Assembly (NCBI GenBank): GCA_016712885.1
Contig: JADJQF010000002.1
Span: forward strand, 620,001 to 684,000
Reading direction: 5' to 3'
DNA: 64,000 nucleotides
Origin: Candidatus Flexicrinis proximus
GTDB lineage: Bacteria; Chloroflexota; Anaerolineae; Aggregatilineales; Phototrophicaceae
Translations under genes and position numbers: made by a program
Shown here: in pieces, positions 40,648 through 49,765 of the stretch
Layout: each line of letters starts with the position of its first letter
Position numbering within the stretch: the stretch's first letter is position 1
Notes under the pieces: model-generated
Databases searched by the model: none
What the model was told of the DNA's origin: nothing
Seen by the model: the letters and a program-made list of their open reading frames with translations, nothing else

Positions 40648-41565
40648 CTACTTGCGCAGTCGCGGATCTAGCGCGTCCCGGAGGCCATCGCCAATGAAAT
40701 TAACACAAAGGATCGTCAGCGATATCATGATGCCTGGCCAAATTGCCAGCGCGGGCAGCAGGGTCATGAAGTCCTTGCCGTCGAACAGCAGCCGCCCCCA
40801 GGTGGGAAAGTCCGAGGGGAACCCCAGACCCAAGAACGATAGCGCGGATTCTGTGATGATTGCGCTGGCAATACTGAACGTCGCCGCAACAATCACAGGG
40901 CTGAGTACGTTTGGCAGAATATGCCTGCGAATAATCCCCAGGTCGGAGGTCCCGACACTGCGTGCCGCAAGGACAAATTCGCGTTCCTTGATGGCAAGTA
41001 CCTCGCCGCGGACCAGGCGCGCTGTCGTCATCCAGCCCAGCACACCGATGATCGTCACCGTCAGGATGAAGATCCCCAGCTCTGTGCCGAAGGTCTTGCG
41101 TAATGGGTCGCGAAAGAGCATGGTGATGACAAGCAGGAGCGGGAGCAGCGGGAGCGACAAGAACAGATCGGTCAGGCGCATAAGCGGCTCATCTAGGCGC
41201 CGGTAGTATCCGGACAGTAAGCCCACTAACGATCCGACCGTCATCGCAATAGCCATAGACGTGATGCCGATGGCCAGGGAAATCCGGCCGCCAAACATAA
41301 CCCGCGCAAGTGTATCGCGCCCGAGATTATCCGTTCCAAAGGGGTGAGCCGGCGACATATCCGAATACGAATCGACAATATTGACTTTGGTCGCATCAAT
41401 CCGCCAAAGAAACGGGCCAATAAGAATAAGGGCGAGGATCCCCAAAAGGATGACCGTCGCCACCATTGCCATTTTATGTTTGCGGAACTGCCGCCAGACA
41501 TCGCCCCAAAGCGAGTTGGGGGCTGTGTCCACACGGATGTTGATGGGTTTTGCCGCGGTCGTCAT
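40648..41565 (-). CDS. Peptide/oligosaccharide ABC transporter permease (DppC family)
   Basis: A 305-residue permease: N-terminal helix (about 35-52), HPFGTDNLGRD near residue 72, five more helices and the EAA loop AARSVGTSDLGIIRRHILPN; ends GDGLRDALDPRLRK, the usual DppC end. Start 41565 with AGGTGA upstream; the longer frame to 41697 overlaps the DppB gene. Third gene of a binding protein-DppB-DppC set with no ATPase downstream. Confidence 0.93.
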   Translation of the reverse strand: MTTAAKPINIRVDTAPNSLWGDVWRQFRKHKMAMVATVILLGILALILIGPFLWRIDATKVNIVDSYSDMSPAHPFGTDNLGRDTLARVMFGGRISLAIGITSMAIAMTVGSLVGLLSGYYRRLDEPLMRLTDLFLSLPLLPLLLVITMLFRDPLRKTFGTELGIFILTVTIIGVLGWMTTARLVRGEVLAIKEREFVLAARSVGTSDLGIIRRHILPNVLSPVIVAATFSIASAIITESALSFLGLGFPSDFPTWGRLLFDGKDFMTLLPALAIWPGIMISLTILCVNFIGDGLRDALDPRLRK

Positions 41566-41611
41566 GAATTCACCTATGTGATCTTTCGAAAGATGTGTCT
41601 GGCAGTAAAGA

Positions 41612-42625
41612 TCATTCGAGGCGCACGCGTGGATCAAGGAGCGCGTAAAGCACGTCGGCGACAATACTGAAGAGGACGATAAGCACCGCGAAGACAAAGG
41701 TCAACGCCTGTACCGTCGGAAGATCGCCGCCCTGTATCGCGAGGATAAGCAGTTGGCCGAGACCGTTGACTCGAAAAATCTGCTCCGTAATGATCGCGCC
41801 CTGAAAGATTTGTGGAATGCCAAGCGCTACCAGGGTGACTACTGGGATCAGGCTGTTACGCAGCGCGTGGCGCAGAATGACCGACCGCTCGGAAAGACCC
41901 TTTGAGCGCGCCGTCCGCACGTAATCCTGGTTCATGTTTTCGAGCATGGATGAGCGGGTAAAGCGGCTGATCTGGGCGGTGAAAAAGAGGGCCAGGACCA
42001 TAGTTGGCATAAAGATCTGGCGCATTTGCACCATGAAACTGGCGACATCTGTCACACGGTGCGTCGTGTCATACACTGAAGGGAACCAGTGCAGATTGAC
42101 GCTGAATATGATGATAAAGAGCAGCCCGGTAAAGAACGTCGGAAGAGAATAGCCCACGATGGCTAGAAACGTCGCGACCTGATCGAAGATAGAATACGGT
42201 TTATAGGCGGACAGAACACCGATTGGCACTGCAATCAGCACGGATAACACATAGGCCGTGCCGACCACCCACAGTGTCTGCGGCACGCGTTGAATTATCA
42301 AATCGATGATCGGACTGCGGGTCTGCCACGAGATATAGCGCAGGCGGCCTTCAGAGTCACCGATTTTTATGCCGGTGGTGGCCTCAAGAATATTGAGCGG
42401 CTCATTGATCAAAAATTGATTCAGCCACTTCACGTACTTGACCAGGAACGGATCGTCCGCGCCCAGAGACTCGCGGATTTTCTGGCGCACTTCGGCTGGG
42501 ATGGTGAGCGGGAGGTTGCCGACCGGATCCGTCGGTGAAAGATCAAGGATGGCAAAGACGACGAAGCTGATCGCAAACAGCGTCGGGATCGCAATCAGAA
42601 GGCGGCGCAGGATGAATTTCGACAC
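41612..42625 (-). CDS. Peptide/oligosaccharide ABC transporter permease (DppB family)
   Basis: A 337-residue permease: FILRRLLIAIPTLFAISFVVF first helix, an insert of about 25 residues after DDPFLVKYVKW typical of the GH-linked DppB group, and the EAA loop TARSKGLSERSVILRHALRNSLIPV. Ends YALLDPRVRLE. Lies 46 bases before DppC and 103 after the binding protein. Confidence 0.93.
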   Translation of the reverse strand: MSKFILRRLLIAIPTLFAISFVVFAILDLSPTDPVGNLPLTIPAEVRQKIRESLGADDPFLVKYVKWLNQFLINEPLNILEATTGIKIGDSEGRLRYISWQTRSPIIDLIIQRVPQTLWVVGTAYVLSVLIAVPIGVLSAYKPYSIFDQVATFLAIVGYSLPTFFTGLLFIIIFSVNLHWFPSVYDTTHRVTDVASFMVQMRQIFMPTMVLALFFTAQISRFTRSSMLENMNQDYVRTARSKGLSERSVILRHALRNSLIPVVTLVALGIPQIFQGAIITEQIFRVNGLGQLLILAIQGGDLPTVQALTFVFAVLIVLFSIVADVLYALLDPRVRLE

Positions 42626-42669
42626 GTGTGTTCCTTAAAAAATCAAAAGGGGCTTTGTAGTCTTTGTAA

Positions 42670-42699
42670 GTACCGGGGCGAGGAGCCCCGCCCCGGTAC
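42670..42699 (-). other. GC-rich intercistronic palindrome
   Basis: Perfect 11-bp stem GTACCGGGGCG (42670-42680) / CGCCCCGGTAC (42689-42699) with loop AGGAGCCC, between the binding-protein stop and the DppB start. It could limit read-through into the permeases and protect the binding-protein mRNA, or be a genome-wide palindromic repeat. Confidence 0.6.
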
Positions 42700-42728
42700 A
42701 GCTAATCTAATCTTCCAGCGGTAGAGAA

Positions 42729-44456
42729 TTACATGCCGCCGCGCGTCCAGTCAGCTGCGTTCCACAGTTCAGAGTCCCAGCTGTTCATCAGGACACCTTC
42801 GAGCGAGTTGCTATGAGCCGAGACATCGCCGCGGTGCACCAGCGCAATGATGGCCCCACTCTGAACGATCATATCGTTCATGGCGATCGCCAGCGCTGCA
42901 CGTTCCTCGAGAACCGCTGTCTGCGACATCTGCATGACCAGGTTGTCGTATTCCGGGTTGCAGAAGCGCGAGATGTTGTTGCCCAACCAGCCATTGTCCG
43001 GGGACGGCATTTCGCCGCAAATCCAGTCAGACATGTAGCCTTCGGGGTCAGTGCCGCTGAAGTTGTTGGTGAACATCTGGACGTCGGCATAGAACTTGCC
43101 GTAGGTGTCCGGGCTGGCAAGATCGTTGCCGAAGTACACGCCGGCATCGGTGTTCTTAAGTTCGGCTTCAACACCGATCTGTGCCCACCAATCCTTCACC
43201 AGCGCCTGCGTCGCCTGACGGACGGCATTGGTCGAGGTTGCGTACAGCACGCGCAGTGGGACACCGTTGTATTCACGGACGCCGTCGCCATCGGTATCGA
43301 GAATGCCGGCTTCGTCAAGCATCGCGTTTGCCGCTGCGATGTCCTGAACGAGGCAGTCTTCGTTGTTGGGCGAGGCATAGGCTGCCGGGGCGGGGAGCAG
43401 ATTGCAGGTCGGCTGGCCAGCAGCGCCGTACAATTGCGTTGCGAGCAGACCGCGGTCAATCGCCTTCGACATCGCCTGCCAGATGACCGGGTTGGTCAGG
43501 AACGGGTGGGCATTCGTACCATCCTCAACAAAGACCGACCGAAGATCGCCGAGGTCGGGATCAGGATTGGTCTGGTTGACATGAATACGCTCGACACTGG
43601 TGCCGTAGGACGAGACCACAACACCCTGCCCCGCCGCCGCCATCCCAGCGAGAATCTGCGGCAGAACCTGCAGGTTCCACGCATAGTCGAACTCGCCGGT
43701 TTCGAGGACTGCACGGGCAGCCGATTCCGCGTCACCGCCGCCCTTGAAGACGACGCGCTGGAAGTAAGGCTTGCCAGGTTCGCGGTAGTTCGGGTTGGCG
43801 ACGAAGGTCACAACATCGTTGGGCAGGAACGACTCAACGACGAACGGACCGGTACCGACCGGAGCGAAGTTCTGGTCGACACAGCTCTGGGCGGCAGCAC
43901 CAATGCACGCCTCAAACTGGGCCTTCTGAATGACCGGGGCTTCCGCGCCGACAAACGGACCATACGGGAACGGCTTGGCAACGCCGAAGGTCACCTTAAC
44001 CGTACGCGCATCGACGGCTTCGACCGAAACAACGTCGGTGTAGCTTGAAAGTGCGTTACAGCCGCCTTCCGGATGGACGCAGTATTCCCATGTGAAGACC
44101 ACATCGTCCGCAGTGAACGGCGTACCGTCAGACCACAGCAATCCCTCTTTCAGGGTCCAGGTGATACTGGTGAGATCTTCCGACACGCCGCCGTTGGCAA
44201 CGGTTGGAATCTCATCGACCAGCCACGGTACCATTTCACCGAGCTCGTTATAACGGGCCAGCGGCTCCGTGACTAGTGAAGCCGCTTCGATGTCCTTCGT
44301 GCCACCAGACAGATAGGCGTTGAGGGTCGAAACAGCCTGCCAATACAGAATGTTGAGGGTGTCGCCTTCCTGCGCGACGACGTTAAACCCGACGGTGCCC
44401 ATTGCCATCGCGAGGATGAGCAGCAGGCTTGCGACTCGTAAGCTTGATTTCCGCAT
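42729..44456 (-). CDS. Peptide/oligosaccharide ABC transporter substrate-binding protein (family 5)
   Basis: A 575-residue SBP_bac_5 protein. The signal peptide ends at FNVVAQ-E with no lipobox cysteine. Conserved parts: the N-terminal LNILYWQAVSTLNAYLSGG, TSITWTLKEGLLWSDGTPFTADDVVFT (about 95-120) and VWGD-like C-terminal lobe with NWDS. Family members bind oligopeptides, nickel or cello- and xylo-oligosaccharides. The GH3 glucosidase genes just upstream, though divergent, make an oligosaccharide role possible. Confidence 0.9.
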   Translation of the reverse strand: MRKSSLRVASLLLILAMAMGTVGFNVVAQEGDTLNILYWQAVSTLNAYLSGGTKDIEAASLVTEPLARYNELGEMVPWLVDEIPTVANGGVSEDLTSITWTLKEGLLWSDGTPFTADDVVFTWEYCVHPEGGCNALSSYTDVVSVEAVDARTVKVTFGVAKPFPYGPFVGAEAPVIQKAQFEACIGAAAQSCVDQNFAPVGTGPFVVESFLPNDVVTFVANPNYREPGKPYFQRVVFKGGGDAESAARAVLETGEFDYAWNLQVLPQILAGMAAAGQGVVVSSYGTSVERIHVNQTNPDPDLGDLRSVFVEDGTNAHPFLTNPVIWQAMSKAIDRGLLATQLYGAAGQPTCNLLPAPAAYASPNNEDCLVQDIAAANAMLDEAGILDTDGDGVREYNGVPLRVLYATSTNAVRQATQALVKDWWAQIGVEAELKNTDAGVYFGNDLASPDTYGKFYADVQMFTNNFSGTDPEGYMSDWICGEMPSPDNGWLGNNISRFCNPEYDNLVMQMSQTAVLEERAALAIAMNDMIVQSGAIIALVHRGDVSAHSNSLEGVLMNSWDSELWNAADWTRGGM

Positions 44457-45146
44457 GGATCAATAACCTTTCACTTAGATTTTCACTTTAGACGTGGTGC
44501 GAGAATAGTATAGAGTCGCATAAAACAAGTTACAACAAACTCAGAATCATGTGCAGCCGGGTCCAGGCACATGAACCCGGCTCTTTGTATTGGATAGCTG
44601 TTAGATTTCTCAGGCAAACCGGCCCACACCCGATGCGACAATCGTACTGATGAGTGCGGTTGGGCAAATTCATCCATTTGTTTGGAACCCACGGATCACG
44701 GCATCAAAGTAGTAGCTCTCGGCTCAGTTTCGGGTCCGTCGGGACGGTGCTGGCAGTACCGTATCCCTTCAGAACGCGTATAATTATGTGCAGTGCTGCG
44801 GATGGATTTTGCGTCTGATGTGCTTGAGCCAGATGCTGCAGCCTGCCTTGAAAGTACGAGGCTTTAACAGCGTTGGGTGTGCACGCCTTGTTTTGTCTTA
44901 CCGTTACATGACTTGACCCCCGTGTCGCTCGGGCCATTCCCCGCAGGCAGTGCCTCACCGAGGATCAATCGAAACCGGGTTCGTTATATTTTGGAGCAGC
45001 TGCTACTCCCCGTCTCAGTGATAGTACTTGGTTTGTTTCCTTTGGCTGTTTTTCGTGGCAGCATGCGTTTGTTTAGTGAAGGCAGCGTTATCACCACAGG
45101 ACCGACAAGCAACTCGCGACGATGTAAGCGAACTCAAGGACGGAAC
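44457..45146. other. 690-base divergent intergenic region
   Basis: Separates the binding-protein gene (minus) and the GH3 gene (plus). It contains a hairpin AGCCGGGT/ACCCGGCT (44555-44582) and a palindrome CGAAACCGGGTTCG (44970-44983) resembling LacI-family operators. Open frames present have no coding character. Promoters for both sides must lie here but no convincing pair was picked. Confidence 0.5.
44970..44983. promoter_or_regulatory. Possible LacI-family operator upstream of the GH3 gene
   Basis: CGAAACCGGGTTCG, symmetrical but for one base pair around a CCGG centre, 164 bases before the GH3 start. LacI-type regulators commonly control glucosidase genes; no such regulator gene is in the window. 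Confidence 0.28.
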
Positions 45147-46925
45147 ATGGAACACAAACCCGCTATTGCCTCAACTTCCCCAACTGTTGAGAGTCTGATC
45201 AACCAGATGACTCTCGAAGAAAAAGTCGGCCAGATGACCCAGGTCGAGAAGAATAGTCTGACTCCCAACGACGTGACGACCTATTTCATCGGGTCGGTAT
45301 TGAGCGGTGGAGGCGGCGTCCCGAACCCGAACACCCCGGAGAAATGGGTGCAGATGGTCCGCAGCTTCCAGGACGCCGCACTGGCGACCAGACTGGCGAT
45401 TCCACTGGTGTATGGCGTCGATGCAGTACATGGACATAACAATGTCAAGGATGCGGTCATTTTCCCGCATAATAATGCGCTTGGCTGCACGCGTGACCCG
45501 GAACTCGTACGAGAAATCGCCCGGATCACCGCAAGTGAACTCCTCGCCACCGGCGTACACTGGGACTTTGCCCCGGCAGTATCGGTGCCGCAGGATATTC
45601 GCTGGGGACGGTCTTACGAGGGATTCAGCGAAGATACCGGCATCGTCACCGAATTGGCGACCGCCTATATCAACGGCCTGCAGGACAGTGGAAACCGCGT
45701 CCTCGGATCTGTAAAGCACTTTTTGGGAGACGGCGGAACCCGGTGGGGGACAACACGAACCTATGATTGGCTTGCGGGCAATTTCCAGGCTCCAGGAGAC
45801 AGCTTCAAGATCGATCAGGGCGATAATCAGGACAGTGAGGCCGACCTTCGCCGCGTTCACCTGGCTCCCTATCGTGCGGCGATCGACGCCGGCGCGATCA
45901 ATATCATGGTCTCCTTCTCCAGTTGGCAGGGCTTGAAGATGCACGCCCACAAGTACCTCCTGACCGACGTACTCAAGGGCGAGATGGGCTTCCAGGGGTT
46001 TCTCGTCTCCGACTGGATGGCCGTGCACCAGCTTGACCGCGACTTCTATACCGCTGTTGTTAGCGCGATCAACGCTGGGGTCGATATGGTTATGGTCCCA
46101 TTTGACTTCAAATCGTTCATCACCACCCTGATGCTGGCCGTCCACAACGGCGACGTTTCGATGGCGCGCATCGACGATGCGGTACGTCGCATCCTGCAGG
46201 CTAAGGTCTGGATGGGCATGTTTGAAAACCCCTTCGGACTTCCGGAAACGGTCAGTTCGGTCGGTTCAGAGGCACATCGTGAAGTGGCCCGCAAGTCCGT
46301 CCACAAGTCCGTGGTTTTATTAAGGAATGAGTTGGGAGCGCTCCCACTTCATAAGGGCGCGCGCATTCTGGTGGGGGGGCGCGGCGCGGATAACATCGGC
46401 ATGCAATGCGGTGGCTGGACCATAGACTGGCAGGGCTCACACGGCGCAATTACCCGTGGCAAATCGATTGTGACCGGAATGCGCGAACTAGTCGATGATC
46501 CATCCCAGATCGCGCACAGCGTGGACGGGACGTTTGCAGGCGGCATGAAGATTGAGATTGGAGTGGCCGTCGTGGGCGAAACACCCTATGCCGAGGGACT
46601 TGGCGACAACGGATCACTGACCCTTCCCCAGGAAGATATCGACCTGATCGACCGCATGCGCCAGCAGTGCGAAAAACTCGTCGTCATTTTGCTTTCGGGG
46701 CGCCCGCTCATCGTCAGCGACATCATCGAGAAAGCCGACGCATTTGTCGCCGCATGGCAGCCAGGCAGCGAGGCGATCGGCGTGGCCGATCTGTTATTCG
46801 GCGATGTGCCATTCAGCGGCAAGCTCTCTTTCTCGTGGCCGCGCAGCATCGAACAGGTTCCGCTGTCAGCGCTCAAACAGCACCCGGACGGGCCACTATT
46901 CCCGCTTGGTTTCGGTCTCACATAG
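45147..46925 (+). CDS. Cytosolic GH3 beta-glucosidase-type enzyme
   Basis: A 592-residue GH3 enzyme with no signal peptide. Start 45147 has AAGGACGG upstream; the open frame from 44877 adds 90 residues without conservation. N-terminal TIM barrel: VYGVDAVHGHNNVKDA, DIRWGRSYEGFSED, KHFLGDGGT and the nucleophile Asp289 in FLVSDWMAV. C-terminal alpha/beta sandwich from about 380 (VVLLRNELGALPLH, VILLSGRPLI). There is no fibronectin III domain, so it is at the short end for GH3. It likely hydrolyses imported cello- or other beta-glucosides. Followed by a secreted paralogue. Confidence 0.92.
   Translation: MEHKPAIASTSPTVESLINQMTLEEKVGQMTQVEKNSLTPNDVTTYFIGSVLSGGGGVPNPNTPEKWVQMVRSFQDAALATRLAIPLVYGVDAVHGHNNVKDAVIFPHNNALGCTRDPELVREIARITASELLATGVHWDFAPAVSVPQDIRWGRSYEGFSEDTGIVTELATAYINGLQDSGNRVLGSVKHFLGDGGTRWGTTRTYDWLAGNFQAPGDSFKIDQGDNQDSEADLRRVHLAPYRAAIDAGAINIMVSFSSWQGLKMHAHKYLLTDVLKGEMGFQGFLVSDWMAVHQLDRDFYTAVVSAINAGVDMVMVPFDFKSFITTLMLAVHNGDVSMARIDDAVRRILQAKVWMGMFENPFGLPETVSSVGSEAHREVARKSVHKSVVLLRNELGALPLHKGARILVGGRGADNIGMQCGGWTIDWQGSHGAITRGKSIVTGMRELVDDPSQIAHSVDGTFAGGMKIEIGVAVVGETPYAEGLGDNGSLTLPQEDIDLIDRMRQQCEKLVVILLSGRPLIVSDIIEKADAFVAAWQPGSEAIGVADLLFGDVPFSGKLSFSWPRSIEQVPLSALKQHPDGPLFPLGFGLT
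46333..46346 (+). promoter_or_regulatory. CelR/CebR-type palindrome inside the GH3 gene
   Basis: TGGGAGCGCTCCCA, an exact 14-base palindrome equal to the operator of the actinobacterial cellulose-utilisation repressors CelR/CebR. It lies in coding sequence for LGALPL, a conserved GH3 stretch, so it may be chance. Confidence 0.35.
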
Positions 46926-46972
46926 GCGCATACAGGCCGGCCTGTTCAGGTTAACAACGTCACGAGAGATGT

Positions 46973-47011
46973 ACAGGCAATCCCTATTGCCATTGCGCGG
47001 GGGTTGCCTGT
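46973..47011 (+). other. Hairpin between the two GH3 genes
   Basis: ACAGGCAA(T)CCC (46973-46984) pairs with GGGTTGCCTGT (47001-47011). It has no T tract and lies 55 bases before the second GH3 start, so a partial terminator or mRNA stabiliser. Confidence 0.45.
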
Positions 47012-47065
47012 GAAAATCGCTTGGTGAAATGTACTTTCGGGACTTTTTGAGAGGAGTGTTGAACT

Positions 47066-49651
47066 GTGAAATTCAGACAAAGAGTTACGGCGCTATTCAG
47101 CCTGATTTTTCTCATTGGGCTGCTTGTCCCTGCGGCTGCCCAGACCGAGCCATATAGAGACCCCTCGCTGCCGGTAGAAGCGCGTGTAGACGATCTGCTG
47201 GCGCGCATGACGCTCGAAGAGAAGATCGGCCAGATGACCTTGATTGAGAAGGGCAGCCTCCCGACCGACGATGTCGCAGCATTGTTCCTGGGTGGCGTGT
47301 TGAGCGGCGGCGGCGGCTATCCGACTGGAAACAATACACCGGCAGGCTGGGCCGAAATGGTCGACGGGTATCAGCAGAGTGCGCTGTCTACCCGACTTGC
47401 GATCCCCATGATCTACGGGGTCGATGCGGTACATGGTCACAATAACCTGCGCGGCGCGGTCATATTCCCTCATCAGATCGGCCTCGGCGCGTCACGCAAC
47501 CCGGACATCGTCCGCCAGGTCGCAGAAGTTACCGCGCGAGAGATGATCGCGACGGGAATCTACTGGAATTATGCACCGGTTCTGGCCCCTGTTCAGGATA
47601 TTCGCTGGGGCCGAACCTATGAGGGCTACAGTGAAAACACCAGCATTGTGACCGAACTTGGCGTTGCTTATATCGAAGGGCTGCAAGGTGGCGGTTTGGG
47701 TACCCCGGGTAGTGTCTTGGCTACCGCAAAACACTATATTGGCGATGGTGCCACGACCTGGGGCACTTCCCCGTTCGGGCCGAATAACAACGACCGTGGC
47801 GTCACTGAAATGAGCGAGGATGAACTGCGCACGGTTCTGCTGCCGCCCTATATCGCGGCGCTTGAGGCGGGCGCAATGAACGTCATGGCTTCCTACTCGA
47901 GTTGGGGCGGACTCCCCATGCACGCACAGAAATACCTTCTCACCGATGTCCTGAAGGGTGAACTCGGGTTCAACGGCTTTATCGTCTCGGATTGGGCGGG
48001 TATCGATGTTATCGGGACCTACGACACGGCCGTGGTTACCAGCATCAATGCCGGCATCGATATGAATATGGTCCCCTACGACGCCCGCAAATTCATTGCT
48101 TCAGCGACGCGCGCGGTCGAAAGCGGCGACATCCCGATGGAAAGAATCGATGATGCCGTGCGGCGGATCCTGCGCGTGAAGTTCGAAATGGGATTGTTTG
48201 AGAACCCATTCAGCGATCCGTCGTTACTGGAAACCGTCGGTTCCGATGAGCACCGCGCCGTCGCACGGCAGGCCGTTCAGGAGTCGCTGGTCCTGCTCAA
48301 GAATGAAGGGGCAACACTCCCCTTGTCTAAGGATGTCGCGACAGTTCTGGTGGGCGGCCCGGGGGCCGACGATATCGGCAGACAATCCGGCGGCTGGACT
48401 ATCGAGTGGCAGGGCGCTACGGGTAATATCACCCCCGGAACGACCATCCTCGACGCGATCCAGTCGATGGTATCCCCCAACACCGTCATCGAATACAGTC
48501 CTTCCGGCCGCTTTGACGAACGGGCCGAAAAAGCCGACCTCGGCATCTTCGTATTCAGCGAAGCACCTTACGCGGAGTACGAAGGGGACAATGCCGAACT
48601 TGCGCTTTCCCGCGGTGAAATCGTAGCCTTCGACCGTCTGCGCGAGAACAGCGAAAAGGTGGTCGTCATCCTGATTTCGGGCCGGCCAATGATCATCTCG
48701 GAGCAGTTGGCCGCTGCAGACGCATTCGTCGCCGCCTGGCTGCCCGGAACTGAGGGACAGGGTATCGCGGATGTGCTGTTCGGGGATGCGCCATTTACCG
48801 GCCGTCTGCCGTTTACGTGGCCGCGCAGCATTGATCAGCTTCCGTTTGATTTCGGCGCTATACCAGCCGATGGGTGCGAAGCTCCCCTGTTCCCGTTTGA
48901 TTACGGCTTAAGCTATGAAAACGATACGTCAGCATGGCTGGACCTCGCTGCGGAGTGTACGGTGGCAGTCGCCGGAGAAGGTGAAGTTATGCCGGTAGTC
49001 ACCATCCCTGAAGGGTTCCTCGCGCCAGAAGGGGTTGCTGGTCAAACATACTACGCACCGTTTCCTCACAGTATTACGGTAGACGGTGATTTTGCCGATT
49101 GGGTGGGTGTGCCGCGGGTAACCCTCAGCACTGCCGGATCCAGCGCATCGGTTACCTTTGCCGCTGCCGCCGACGAGAACTTCCTGTATCTGGTCGGCGC
49201 AATAGCTGACGATAATATCGTCAGCGGCCAGCATGGTACTGACTACTGGAACGAAGATTCGGTCGAGTTCTACCTGAACGGCACGGGCGATCTGGATCTG
49301 ACATCGTATCAGGACGGTGTGTTCCAGATTACTGTTCCGGCGCTCAATATCGATCTCGCCCCGGACGAGGCGGTGATTGCCGGCGTGCGCGGGACGACCG
49401 CTGAGGCAAAAGTGGTGACCGTCCGCACAGATTCGGGATACGCCGTGGAAATTGCCGTGCCGTTCAAGAGCGGCGTCTGGGACATCACACCGGAAAATGG
49501 CGGGGCTCTGGGCTTCCAGGTACATCTCAATGGCGCGGCGGAAACCAACCGCAACACGAAGCTGATCTGGTCGACTTATGATCGCGGCGATCAGTCGTAC
49601 ATCAATCCGAGCCTGTTCGGCGAACTGATTTTCTTTACGCCGCCGCAATAA
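47066..49651 (+). CDS. Secreted GH3 beta-glucosidase with C-terminal CBM9-like domain
   Basis: An 861-residue exported enzyme starting with GTG at 47066 (GAGGAG nine bases upstream). Signal peptide about 1-26 (PAAAQ-T). GH3 TIM barrel about 30-385 with YGVDAVHGHNN, DIRWGRTYEGYSE and nucleophile Asp309 in FIVSDW; alpha/beta domain about 395-600 (LVLLKNEGATLPLS, ILISGRPMI). After a linker, residues about 670-860 form a CBM9/DOMON-type beta-sandwich (VDGDFADWVGV, YWNEDSVEFYLN, GELIFF at the end), likely binding polysaccharide ends. It resembles the upstream GH3 gene closely over the catalytic part, so they are paralogues with cytosolic and external roles. Confidence 0.94.
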   Translation: MKFRQRVTALFSLIFLIGLLVPAAAQTEPYRDPSLPVEARVDDLLARMTLEEKIGQMTLIEKGSLPTDDVAALFLGGVLSGGGGYPTGNNTPAGWAEMVDGYQQSALSTRLAIPMIYGVDAVHGHNNLRGAVIFPHQIGLGASRNPDIVRQVAEVTAREMIATGIYWNYAPVLAPVQDIRWGRTYEGYSENTSIVTELGVAYIEGLQGGGLGTPGSVLATAKHYIGDGATTWGTSPFGPNNNDRGVTEMSEDELRTVLLPPYIAALEAGAMNVMASYSSWGGLPMHAQKYLLTDVLKGELGFNGFIVSDWAGIDVIGTYDTAVVTSINAGIDMNMVPYDARKFIASATRAVESGDIPMERIDDAVRRILRVKFEMGLFENPFSDPSLLETVGSDEHRAVARQAVQESLVLLKNEGATLPLSKDVATVLVGGPGADDIGRQSGGWTIEWQGATGNITPGTTILDAIQSMVSPNTVIEYSPSGRFDERAEKADLGIFVFSEAPYAEYEGDNAELALSRGEIVAFDRLRENSEKVVVILISGRPMIISEQLAAADAFVAAWLPGTEGQGIADVLFGDAPFTGRLPFTWPRSIDQLPFDFGAIPADGCEAPLFPFDYGLSYENDTSAWLDLAAECTVAVAGEGEVMPVVTIPEGFLAPEGVAGQTYYAPFPHSITVDGDFADWVGVPRVTLSTAGSSASVTFAAAADENFLYLVGAIADDNIVSGQHGTDYWNEDSVEFYLNGTGDLDLTSYQDGVFQITVPALNIDLAPDEAVIAGVRGTTAEAKVVTVRTDSGYAVEIAVPFKSGVWDITPENGGALGFQVHLNGAAETNRNTKLIWSTYDRGDQSYINPSLFGELIFFTPPQ

Positions 49652-49694
49652 GGTTCGTCAGCGTATCCGCACCCCGGCGTGCCCTTTATTAAGC

Positions 49695-49730
49695 AGCGAA
49701 GAGACCTCCCGTTGGGGAGGTCTCTTCGCT
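49695..49730. terminator. Bidirectional hairpin terminator
   Basis: Perfect 16-bp stem AGCGAAGAGACCTCCC / GGGAGGTCTCTTCGCT with loop GTTG, midway between the convergent GH3 and surface-protein genes. Only short T runs follow in either direction. Confidence 0.82.
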
Positions 49731-49765
49731 GGCTTTGGTCATCTCAGCCTTAAACCACGGCAAAG

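Noticed and set aside
42813..44048. 411-codon plus-strand frame
   Set aside because: It is antisense to the family 5 binding protein, with no motif and no ribosome site.
44555..44582. Hairpin AGCCGGGT/ACCCGGCT as a terminator
   Set aside because: It is upstream of the divergent gene starts and no gene ends there on either strand; the short CTCTTTG tail is not convincing.
44704..44958. 84-codon minus-strand frame in the large intergenic gap
   Set aside because: No ribosome site, no hydrophobic or motif content, and it spans the likely promoter region of the GH3 gene.
44877..45146. 90-residue N-terminal extension of the first GH3 enzyme
   Set aside because: Contains a hydrophobic stretch that could mimic an anchor but is not led by a ribosome site; the ATG at 45147 has AAGGACGG and starts right before the conserved GH3 sequence.
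45171..46145. 324-codon minus-strand frame
   Set aside because: It is antisense to the GH3 catalytic domain, including its nucleophile region.
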